Shown here: positions 22,001-32,549 of the stretch, piece after piece
Layout of the letters: every line of letters starts with the position of its first letter
Numbering within the stretch: position 1 is the stretch's first letter
From: Cyclospora cayetanensis
Lineage: Eukaryota > Apicomplexa > Conoidasida > Eucoccidiorida > Eimeriidae
Length of the DNA stretch: 64,000 nt
Direction of reading: 5' to 3'
Assembly: GCF_002999335.1 (NCBI RefSeq)
Contig: NW_020312763.1
Span: forward strand, 124,001-188,000
Program-made: the position numbers and the translations under genes
The notes under the pieces: model-generated
Database searches by the model: none
Told to the model about the DNA's origin: nothing
Seen by the model: only the letters and a program-made list of their open reading frames with translations

Positions 22001-24435
22001 GTCGAAGTAGTGGCTGTGAAGTAGGTAAATGTTCAGTTCTTCCTGGGGTTCCCACTCTCTTCCCCATACGGGTTTAAATCTTTGTCTGATCTTTTGAATT
22101 GATTCTAAACTACTTGTGCTTCTCAAAGTTCTAACATTTTTGCGGTTTTCGTTGGAGACAGTCTACAAATTCGAGCGCTTATCTTGTCTGCATTACCCTA
22201 TTCGAACCGTGTAACGTGAGGCGCACAAGCTAGCAGAATGCCTCTGCTCTCCATAGGATGCCAGTTCAAAGGCTCGTAGCAAACACGAGAAAACAGTGCC
22301 CTGGAACCTCTAAGAGAATACCTTTCGTCGCCACTCTAACGAGCCCATTCAGTCTCCCACACTCAAAGTTAAGTTTCCAGTAATCAGCACCCCACGGTCT
22401 ACGAAAGAGCAAGCGCATTCAGCCTGCTTGTCAGTAGAAGGGTAAGTACATCGCTGGGGAAGAGTGTAAATTCACGAAGTCCGGTGGTGGCTGCCTCGGT
22501 CCACACATCAGGCTCCACAGAACAGGCAGCGCACTATAATTCGTAGCTTCACTTAAGTTAGCTACTTGACCTAATAAGGATGCCAGTAAATCACCATGCA
22601 GTTCTACAATATTCTTGCGATACTTTAGCTATTGTTTGGAAACTTCAAAAGATGCCATTTTCCGTACCTTCTAGATCCACGTTTTTTACTGAGAGACCAC
22701 TTCTACTTCAGCATCCACGTGTGGCTCGGTTTTTCTACACGTGTATGCTTATAGCTGGCTATTGTTTAAGGCTGAAGGTTCGGGCTTTTTATGTTGAGTG
22801 GCTTGTAGTTCTTATTGGTGCAGTGAAGGCCATTGTGAAGTACGACGATGGCGATAGAATATTTTCTCCGCGGCAATCTCTGTCCTTTCCACACGGAACG
22901 AGGTAAGTGTTTGAAACACTTTTACATTTGCTCGCCCGCTCCTTGGGCATCACAATTGCGGCTTTTAGCCACGCAGGCTTCGAGAAGGCAAAGATATTTG
23001 CGCATTGTATTTTGCACATAGATTGCGCGACTACGGTTACGGGCTACCTCAGGCCTAAACAGTCTACCTTGTACTAGTGTGCGTTCACAACTACATATAC
23101 TAGAGCCGGAGGGCTAGTATCGGTGTGGCTATGACCTGAGTCCGATGCCCCAAGCTCAGAGAGGGAAGGGGTATTTGCGCATTGTATCATGCACGTATAT
23201 TGTATACAGCAATAGCTGTCTTTTCTAGACATCTCAAGGAGGGCCATTTTTACTGCCACGGCTACCGCATTGTGCATGTTTAAGCGGTTTGCCGTACTGA
23301 ACCATTTTAGAACAAACGAGATGCAACTGTTTACACCTCAATTGTCTATATCTCAGTAACACTAACTTTCCTGAGATCCAGGCAGCATTGAGGGACGGTA
23401 TAAGGAGTTTGGTGTTGCCATGCCCTTGAATTCCTTCACGGCTTGGCTTTGGAGGGCGAAAGCCATTGGAGAAGCGGAGAACACGTCTACCCCTATCATA
23501 TCAGCACGCCGAAATATGACAGCGGCAAGTTTATATATGCTGTATGTGCGGGACTGTGGCACTCCACTAGGCGGTACCTTTTCCGTGTAAACTTTCTTGA
23601 ACTAGCTACCGTGTAGCTATGTTGTGGGATTCTCGCGGATGTGAAGGCTCAGGCAGAACATTTTGGAGTTTTACGGCCGGAAGCATCTAAAATGAAGCAA
23701 CTGGTAGTGTGGGCCGGCATCACACCGCATTCACTTAAGATGTGTGTGTATGTGTGTGTACGGACTTCGCCATAGGGTTTTCTGTGGAAGTAGAGGAATT
23801 GAAGCATTAACGTACTTGTTCCCTTGGTTCTGGCAACTATTCTCTCATAGGACGCTTTTCTTCATAACAGGAGAGCCCCTCTTTTCGCCTGTATAGCCCT
23901 TACATTTGAAACATATGCCTTTGGACAGGGTGCTCCTACGCGTCCACTGTGAAGTGATTCTACTTAAAGACCCCTGATTTGTAAGTAGGACGGCGAATGA
24001 TCAACTGGAACTCAGTGTGACTCAATTTTTATTTCGTTCTCCATTATTATAGGTGGGAGGGGTAGCATCAAGGGCGTGCATCGAGCCGCAGGGTGTCCTG
24101 CGGGAAACGACAACTGGATTTTCGTCCTGAGGAAATGGATTCGATTACAGCTACAATGCGCCTCTGGAGTGCGTTTCTTCTGTGAATTGTTACCGTATCT
24201 GGCACCATGCATGCAAACAGGCAGACGTGGGTAGACAGTGGAGCTATAGTGGGCCATGCCACGACGCCTAAACGGCTCACAGTCGGTCAGCCGCGAAATA
24301 GGCACGATCACTTTGAAATGTGGACCCCCCTCTTCTGGGTTTGACCAATTTACCGAGTATTTCGTACGTGTAGCAGTTCGGTTATTGCTTTTGGTTGCAT
24401 TGAGGCACTACCTCATCGATCAGCGCTTCGCTACC
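19096..24435. other. 5.3 kb without a recognised gene
   Basis: Holds the XRN1 3' UTR and the upstream region of the glutaredoxin-like gene. Only short frames are present. The best of these, 22580-22906 (+), has two hydrophobic stretches and ends at a good donor-like gtaagt (22904-22909), so it could be an exon, but nothing compatible was found around it. A 16-nt exact direct repeat, tatttgcgcattgtat, occurs at 22995-23010 and 23172-23187, inside an imperfect repeat of about 33 nt. There are no tRNA or snRNA signatures. Confidence 0.4.
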
Positions 24436-25714
24436 ATGAGGGTAGGGAGTAGAGCTCCCGGCGGTTACGGCCCCGGCCCTGTGCGTTTCTTCGCACATTT
24501 AGTCTTTTTGTGGTCAGTTCAAAGCTATGCTAGTGCTGATCGGAATCCGGGAGTCGGGGGAACGGCTGATCAAGCAGTACAAGTGTTAGACCATGAACCA
24601 ATGGTTAGAGCTGATGAAGGGAGTTTCACTTCTCATTCCGTGGGTGCACTTGGCCGCCCCATTGCAGAGAGGGGTTCTGCTGATAAGGTCGTGTACATGT
24701 TTGCGAACAAGGGAGAAGAGATATGCAGCAGGCGGAAACAAAAGTCTAGCGTTACTTGGCACCTGCTCAGTCGTCTTATTAAAGTGGGTCTGTTCATGTT
24801 GATCATCGCGATGGCAGGAAAGATCACATGGGAGCTGATGAACTACGTCGGCGATGTGCCCGATCCGTTCGCAGACGTTAAGGACCGCACGGAAATCCCC
24901 AATGCAATTCAGGAGCTGCTGGCAGGCGGGAAGCCACTCGCTTTTGTTATTCGGTGGGTTGTAAACTTTAGTGAGCATTTATTCAAGTGCACTGCTATTA
25001 GGCGTTCAAGCGTATGCGTGTGTTGTGAAATATGCACTGTTTTCATGGCTGTGTGTTCGTGGAATTCCGTTTTATTCTACCATTCACTTGTGTAGTCTGC
25101 TGGTTTGAGCGTAGTACGTGCAAGTACTGCGGCATTGGCATCAGAGAGTTGAAAAAGGCTGGAATGGAGCCGGTAAGGCAGGCAGTCGTGGAGTATATGC
25201 TGGACTTGTTGCCTGCATTTTGGGCTGCTTCCTCTTTGTAAAATACCTCAGCTAGCAGCTGAGGTAGAAAATTGACGCTTATTTATAAAACAAATTTCCA
25301 CATGTGGCACACTAAGCTAAAGGGTTTCCAGCAAGGCTCCATGCTTTCACGCCTGTCAGCTTGTGTGCAAATCGCATTCAGGTAATTGTAATGGTTGAGG
25401 GCCACCGCCATAAAAATGCAATTTGGAGTCACATCAATTCAAAGTATCACGCTAGAGGATTTCCATTTTTTATCTTGAACACGCGTCAATACGGTCATTT
25501 GTCCGAAATTGTAAGCCTACTTTTAAAAGGCTTTATCGACAGCTGCGTCGTTCTCTGTTCTGAGTAGCACCATACGCGAAGACAATTTTTTGCTGCTGCA
25601 TTCTGTTTTTCCCGGACTGACACGGAAGTACGCACTTACGTGCAGTTCCCATGGCTAGCTGTCGCTCTGCTTGTGGCTGTATTCTGTTTCTTAGAGAAAT
25701 CATTTGAAGGATAA
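24436..25714 (+). CDS. Membrane-anchored glutaredoxin-like protein (CKYC)
   Basis: Exons 24436-24953, 25115-25172, 25382-25510 and 25646-25714 (TAA); the phases agree and give 257 residues. Residues 1-34 look like a signal peptide (basic start, then FFAHLVFLWSVQSYASA). A membrane segment covers about 115-133 (KVGLFMLIIAMAG). A thioredoxin-fold domain follows: a strand GGKPLAFVI, then R-T-C175-K-Y-C178, the dithiol glutaredoxin site; GMEPVIVMVEG as the next strand; and RGFPFFILN, where glutaredoxins have the TVPxVFI cis-proline block. The protein ends with a second membrane segment FPWLAVALLVAVFCFLEK. Known: CPYC/CxxC glutaredoxins reduce disulfides or glutathionylated proteins. Inferred: a secretory-pathway membrane protein with its redox domain between two membrane anchors. 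The glutathione-binding residues are too divergent to call. The in-frame ATG at 24256 is less likely because the second Met gives the signal peptide. Confidence 0.8.
25244..25266. repeat. Perfect inverted repeat in intron 2 of the glutaredoxin-like gene
   Basis: TACCTCAGCT, AGC, AGCTGAGGTA: a 10-bp perfect stem with a 3-nt loop. It lies about 70 nt after the donor at 25173, so it would fold in the pre-mRNA near the 5' splice site. Function unknown. Confidence 0.7.
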
Positions 25715-26974
25715 GGCTCCTACTGACTCCAAATGATCACTGCTGTCTCGATGGCATCCATTATTTCTCAAGCGCAGTGCACTGCAGCTTCTTGTGAGGT
25801 GTAAATGTAAAGATGCCACGTAGGAGGCGAACCCCCAAAGAACACAACTTAAGACTCTAGCATCATATGTCAGAAGAACCTGTGCTTCTCATATGTCCTG
25901 CGAAGCAATGGGAAGCTGGATCGTAGAAAAACAGTCCTTGGCGACGGCGGCAGCTGTGTTGGCGAGTCAGGCATTCCAAGTTGCTGAGCCGTTCCCAACG
26001 TGTATGCGGCGATAAACGCTGCGCCAACTTTTAAACTACAGGTATATTTGCACTGCTGATGAACAGCAGTGATACTTTTGGCTTGTGGGAGTCCCATCCC
26101 TTTGTTAAGGGTAGAAGGGAGAAATGCTGATGCAAAGCCACTATGGACTTTGCTGTCAGCACTTACCGCCCACTACGCAATTTCGGCGACTTCAAGTGTG
26201 CATTACATGGGAGTACTCGAATTTCGGAGTTGTCCACCTCATCTTTTATCGCTGCCAGGGAAGTTTATATTCTGTGTGTTTTTGCCACCAGTTGATGCTG
26301 CAGGAAGTTTATCATCGACGCATTTGCATATTATGATGAGAATTATTACGCGGCTACCCCGTAGTCCGTATTCGCTTTGGGGAAGAGGCAGCGCCAGTTC
26401 TTCCTTCTAAGTGGCTGCAGTGCCGTATCTAGAGCTGCAGAGTTGCGGCGTTCCGGCCAAAGGAGGGCGTGTGATCTACAGCATGTTAATTCTCAGGAGT
26501 CTATATATTCGCATGCAAATGCATCGTGGTCTTACTCTAAGCACATGGCAGTGAAGGCTTTGATAAACCTACTCCTATCAGGTTACACAGCATGCCAGGC
26601 TTTTGTGATAAGTGGAAGGCGCAGAAGCGACAGCGTACAGTCCAACCAACGCGGTTGATATTCAGGACGGAAAAGGTAGTGCATTCTTCGCCTTTACATT
26701 TCGAAGCGTGTGCCTGTCTCTTTGTACTGACTGAATTAGAGTGGGGGCCTGTCACTGCGAAGCAGGGTAGATCGAAGTTGCCCATCCACTTGAGCCTGCG
26801 GCTCTCAAGATTGCAAGCCTACCTACGCGAGAGGGGCTTAGTGCAGCTGCTCTACTGCACAAAATAGCCTCAGATGCACATTCTTTGTAGTAAGGTTAAG
26901 CGGATTGGGCGATGCGCATTCAGCATTACGTGTGGTTCCCTAAAAGCCTTGAGGAAACGGGTTTTAAATCGAAG
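25715..26974. other. Intergenic, convergent 3' ends
   Basis: Lies between the stop of the + glutaredoxin-like gene and the stop of the - gene ending at 26975, so it should contain two 3' UTRs. Frames of up to 113 codons show no motifs. No terminator or RNA gene was recognised. Confidence 0.45.
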
Positions 26975-29900
26975 CTACATTTGTACAGCCGCAAACGAGG
27001 CCGCCATGCAGTTTAACAGCTGCTGTTCTCGCTCTGAGAAGCATCCTTTCGAGACATTTTCATATCGGTGTAAAGGGCTGTCGTCGGCAACAGATATCTG
27101 TAGGAATCGGGCTTGCTTGTTATGTCTTTCAGCGGCGAAGGACATCGGATTTTGCCCGCATGCCTTTAGAGGCAAAGTAGGCTTGATGGCGCCTCCACAG
27201 AAGTCTAGAGAAGATGCGCCTCTCACTGCTACGCCAGTAGCCTCCGTAGCTGCTTGCAGGTGAGCAGCAACCTGAGAGGACAGCAATGGAAGGAAACTCG
27301 TTGCCAAGTAGTGGGTGCGAATGTTCTTCACCCCTGGTAAAAATTCCCTCTTTTCCGAAGAGGCAACTGACTCTTTCGTGGCGTAGTTTATAAAAAGATA
27401 AGGGAACGCTTACTTGGCCAGCGACTGCGTTAGCCAGTGCGTCTACGCATTTTGCTGTTTTCGCTGGTGTGGCCGCAGCGGCGGGATCAGCGAACCACTC
27501 AAGTGCATGAATGCATGCTGCAGAGCTTTTCTTTGAGTCAACACAACTGTTCATCGGTGTACTGGCTTTCTTTTCGCTAACCATGGCGTATCTGATGCAA
27601 AACAAACACAAGATTATTGAATTACTCATCAAATTCAGGCCACCTATAACTCTATGCCTTGTTCCATTGTAAGATCTTCCGTACGACCAGAAGGTTGGTG
27701 GATGAATTCTGTGCTATTGTGTTCTACAGTTGTTTGTCATGCCTTTAGTAACACTTTCGTTTGGAACTCAATTTTACATAGCAAAGGTAGATGAGCACCC
27801 TGGGGTTCTTGACCGGCACCCAATTGGATTGAGTCTAGATGCCTGCTTTTCGCGGGGGTCCTGCTGTCCGATTGCCATCTGTTGGATCTCTAGGGTTCGT
27901 TCCGCCGTAGTCGACCTGCCTTGCGGACACTTAGACAGTACCGAGCCTCGCAATAGACTGCAAGCTGCTGCTGCCGCTGAAACTTTGCCGTCAGCCGTGG
28001 TTTGATGTTGAATTGTGTCGGTCTCATACGATAACAGGGGTTTTAGGCTGCAAGCAGGGTTGGTTGACGAAGGGGCGTTGGAGCTTCTGCTATTCTTTTT
28101 TGGCTGTACCTGGATGCCAGCAGTCCCACAAGCTGAGGTACACTTTTTTGCATGTGTCCGAGGGTTTTCTGACAGCTTAGCTGCGCTGAACTGTCATGGC
28201 ACGTTCTATGCAATTTGTCTTCGAGGCCCGCAATATTCCGAATGGGGGGCCTTTAGATAATGGAGGAACGGAAGCATTATGCTGCAGCTGTGTCTCCCCT
28301 GGAGTGTACTTTTTTCAAGGGTAGTGAAGAGGCAAGAGTGCCGGCAGTGTGGGAGAGAAGCCTATAGCAGGCACTGGGGGGATTTCAAAGGTTCCTTACC
28401 AAGCTTATCTCGTCCGCCAGTCTGACGGTGCTGAAAGCTGCTGGCCCTCTTCTAAGGCTTCTGGTAAGCACAGCAGACAGTTGTTCTTGTGTCTGCTCTG
28501 GACGTACATAGGGGCTGGCTTTCTCCGCTTCACGTTGATATCTCGAGTGGGATTCTGCATATAACCCCCCCAAGAAGATCCTGGAAGCAGCCTGACGGGC
28601 CACTGGTTGCGGACTCCAGCCAGGAAGGCCAGCTGGTTTCCCTGCTCGTTGCAATATAGGTTGGAGCAAAGGCCCACGGGCTGCTACCTGTCTACTTTTA
28701 CTATAGTGGGCTGCAGAGGGGCAAGCTACAAATGGAGATGGAAAGTAGGAATGAAGGCTACGTGTAGCAATGGGCACAGTGGGATCTGAATCGGGGAGCG
28801 AAATAAGCTCCGGAAAATATCCAGACGCATTCCTTCGCGGACTGCAACTGTATGTACAATGACTGCTGCAGTCGAAGGTATATATTGGCAAGGAGCGTGA
28901 CTCGAGGTTTGTTGGAGCTGATTTCACCGCATCGAAAGTGATGCATCCTTCGTTTTGGGAAGGCTGCTGTTGCAGCCCTACAGGGGCAATAGTGGAGGCG
29001 CCAAAACTCGGCAAAGCTCGTCGTGCCCAGTGAATATTTGCACAGGAGCAATTGAAGGTGCCCCTACAAGCAAGCCTTGTGCACTGGTTCGCCAGGCCTC
29101 GACTCTCGATTCTGTCCCTGCTGTGTGGCTGAGAGACTTTCGGAACATGGCAAGCCCTGCAAGAGGCCCTAGAGTTCGACACGTGAGGAGGTATATGCAG
29201 CTTTTCACCGTTGCAGGAATGGCAAGAGCCGTGACCAAGCAAGCTTGGCGTGCATCCGCATGAAGAACAGCTTATTCCTAATGCAGGAGTATGCTGCGTC
29301 TCGCGGGAGGTCTTTTGTACATGGGGATCTGCGGTGTGCTTATGTTTTGGTGAACCAAGTAATGCAGCTTTCGTATGTGGACAGCGAGCGAAAGGGATCT
29401 CATGAGCATCTGTGCGGAACCTGCTCAAAGCATCCATACTCGTTTTAAAATTAGGAAGAGTGTCCTCCGGCAAAGCGACACCTGTGCACCGGTACTGTTG
29501 ATGGTAAGAGGCTACGTTGCGAATCCCCGCGGTGTTTAGGGGTTGGTCGTCGCCGCCCTCGTTGCCGAAGCTGCTGAAACAACATGACAAGTCCCCAGTA
29601 CATTTCGTGCTAACAGCGAATCTTTTCTCAGAAGACACCTCCTCGGTTTCCTTGGCTCGTTGGAGCTGTTTGCCGCTAGCTTGCGAAGCTCCACGAAGCA
29701 CACGTTCATTCGTGCGTGGCCCCCCAGGACTAAGGGAAGAGAAAATAGGTGCGGGTAAGCGCGGGCAAGCCTGTGCCTTAATGTTGCTCTCTGTAGACTC
29801 AAACTCCCGGTTGCTGGCAACATTTGGACACGTAGCACGCGTTCCGTTTGGATCAGTTGTCTCTTCCCGGATCGCGTGACCCTCTTTAATAGCTGCAGTC

Positions 29901-30064
29901 TTTATGGGAATGCTTTTTGAAGAAAAAGCGACTTTGTTGGGGGTTTTGCGCGCTTTCCTGCTGGAAGCAGGGGGGGGGGAAACATGCTGCGTCGGGCACC
30001 TAGAGGTTCGAGGCGAAATGCATTCTCTTGGATTGTCCTTATCTTGACCGATGTTTTGTGACAA
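26975..30064 (-). CDS. Unrecognised Cys/Ser-rich protein, four exons
   Basis: Exons on the minus strand: 30064-28400, 28180-28110, 27591-27414 and 27271-26975 (TAG). The phases agree and give 736 residues. Support: a 555-codon open first exon ending at a gtaagg donor, and three short 3' exons joined by good donors (gtacag, gtaagc) and acceptors (gcgcag, catcag, tctcag). The first exon is Ser/Pro/Arg-rich and probably disordered, with CxxC pairs at residues 266/269, 281/284 and 302/305, plus a further Cys cluster (RLACRGTFNCSC), so metal binding is possible but unproven. The C-terminal 180 residues look more folded (CIHALEWFADPAAAATPAKT, then VAAHLQAATEATG). I do not recognise a family. Met 30064 is the first in the open frame; an upstream exon cannot be excluded. 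Confidence 0.65.
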
Positions 30065-30354
30065 TTCTCGTTCACGTCCTGGAACGATCAGTGATTTGCA
30101 GTTTTGATGGGCTGTGCCGCATTCTTCCTCGGTCTGTCAGTGACATACCTTGGCCGAAAGCGTATGCATATGATGCTCTCGCCTTCCTTATGTACAGCAA
30201 CTTTTGTGAGACAGACAAAAAGTGTTTAAAATTATTCCCAAGAGCTCACCTTTAGTTCTGTAGTACGCGAGTGGCCTTGACCTTCGGGAATCTCAAATAC
30301 TAGATACCCCTCCTCTAAATGCAACAAAACCGATGCTAATATGAGCAGTCCTGT

Positions 30355-31271
30355 TTAAAGGGACTGTGAGCGATAAACCAAACCAGTGTGTGCTTGCTCG
30401 TTCCTTTGTGCACAGGTTGTTAGTTCACGATTGCAAAGACAAGCACTTATTTGGAGGAGAATGCCAGACCAGATGTAAAGTATCTCATCGCTACTGCTTG
30501 TGAAGCATTTTGGTCGGGCAGCAGGTGTGCGTGCATCGGTCAAGATCAGTACATGTGGGTGCAGCTGCAGTAGCTGCGTACCGGATGAAGAGAAAGTAAT
30601 TGCATCTCCGTTTTCCAGTGGGTACCAAACGTGCGGCTCCAGCCGGCGTTTGTTTAGCCATGTCCCTATGGCCAGCCCCGGCGCAGAAGGCAGTCATTCA
30701 GAGCAGCGCATATTCATCATCATCTTTAGTCTTCCCCGGTGTCTGTACTGTGAAGACGAGACACTCAGAGTACCGTGTTATTTAATTTATAATTTGATGG
30801 GTGCCATTACCGTTTAAGGACGCCAAGTCCTTAACGAATGCCCTTCCAAAGAAGCTGCCCTCCCGCTGATAAACTTTAGGAGCACGAGCATCGCCTTCCA
30901 CGCACACAAGAGGTAACAATTCAGGAGCCAAAGTCTACACAGACATGTACCTATTGCGTGGATCCTCTTAGTTTAGTAATGTTGGGTTACTCTGATTTTA
31001 GCAGCGCGCGGATAATGTAGGGTTTGCCAACGGATTGAACCCTTTAAATGAGTACGCGCACTTTGGGGCCCAGATGCTTACAAGTGCCTATGTTTTGCAA
31101 GCCCGTTAAGTCGAGTGCGGCATGAAAGCGAGAAATACTGCCGCTTCGAATGTTGATATCGCAGGTACGCGCTCTACCAAGGTGTAGCAAAGGGTGTTCA
31201 AGCTGATATAGAACTTGTGGCCCACGAAGAAACGCAATGGCACATGGGGTATTCGATATCGAGTGTACCAT
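30355..31271 (-). CDS. FHA-domain protein
   Basis: Exons on the minus strand: 31271-31082, 30873-30811 and 30665-30355 (TAA); the phases agree and give about 187 residues from the ATG at 31271. Together they spell an FHA phosphothreonine-binding domain: LLHLGRARTCDINI (the GR of strand 3-4), SGSISRFHAAL (the SxxH signature), FVKDLASLNG plus TWLNKRRLEP across an intron (the NGT/N signature), and WYPLENGDAITF. Known: FHA domains bind pThr peptides in signalling, DNA-damage and RNA-processing proteins. The acceptor of the middle exon is uncertain; an alternative, cgtggaag, would make it slightly longer. The 31271 ATG directly follows an acceptor-like ttacag, so the protein may have N-terminal exons upstream, perhaps around 31.45-31.61 kb. 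No kinase, RING or RNA-binding domain was seen. Confidence 0.8.
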
Positions 31272-32519
31272 CTGTAAGCAATTAGATTTTTAAAGCGCAC
31301 TGAAGTCTTAGAGCAGAATGATTCGGTCTCGTGCAGTAGTGGCCTCAGTAAGACGACACTTGCCACCCTGAGATGGCTCCATTCAATTCAGACGGAGCGC
31401 ACGTCATTAAAATTTAAAGATTTACTTCAGCTAGTGGAATGACCAAGCATGCTTACCACCATGTATGGCCGCCCACCGTAAAAGTGTTGACATACAGTGC
31501 TGGGCAATCCTCAAGGGTTCTAATGATGTACACCGTTAATTCAGCATCACAAGCAATATCCATTACATATCGCTGAAGAAGACATATAGAGGGCAAATGC
31601 ATGAGAAGGCTATTGTGGAAGCCCAAAGGTACCGAACAAACCATGGCCACGGGCACTTACCATTGCGCTCAAGGATCGGTGAGCCCTGTTCTTTCCCCTT
31701 TTAGCCAGCTGTGCCAACTGATGCAGCTTCAAAGAAAATCAGGAGATGCATGTTTCAACCTTCTTGTCTTTTAATGCAAGGTGCAGCTGCGGCCCAGGCG
31801 ATTTACGCTGCCGGCATCTGGAGTCTGATAGTGCTGTGCGAAGTGGAATACAACGCGGAATTTTCCCGATATTTTGAATTGCAACAGATTCGCATCTTAA
31901 AGAGGCTTTGATTATGACAGGGATATTCAAGGGAACGCTTGGACTAATAGTGAGCTTTAAGCGCAGTAGCGGTAGCCAGCGACGTTGAAGGTCGGGTTGA
32001 AGATGGGAAGGTGGGCTCTTCCGCATTTCTCGATTGATCCCCCAAAGCTATGCATGACATGACACTCAATTGTTTTTGCCAGAAGTGGATGTTTCCCTCT
32101 AGGCTGGCAGTTTGAAGTGTGCAACTTCTCGTCGCCTGTCACGGAGGCTCCCGGGCGAAACGCCTCGGCGGTCGCTCAGTAAGAGAGTATGCAACTCATC
32201 ACCTCCTCCGTTTGGATGCTCTACGCTTATTCAGTTTGAAATCTTTGCCTTCTGACCTAAGAAGGTTCCAGATTAACGGAGGCTGGGGACGGACACCGGG
32301 ACATACAGATATCGCTGCGGTCTCGAGTGCCAACCGTGCCAAGGGGTGATGGAAGTGCGCATTCGCCAACGAATTCTACTTTTCTTCTTCTTATTTAAGA
32401 TCCAGCCCCTAAAGTTAGTCAGGGGAGGCCACACACACGAGAACAGCCTTTGAAAGCACTGATCTGTACTCATTCTCTGCTTGTTCGAGTCTGTAAGAGG
32501 CACGGCCTAGCCTAGTCGG
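31272..32519. other. Upstream region of the FHA gene, divergent from the next gene
   Basis: On the minus strand, a frame at 31656-31453 ends at a donor-like gtaagc and may be a 5' exon of the FHA gene, but the phases do not agree with the 31271 exon in its longest frame. Another open minus frame at 32142-31957 has no motif. The rest should contain two divergent promoters. Confidence 0.35.
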
Positions 32520-32549
32520 GTGAACCTATTGATTCCCACAGCAGCAATC

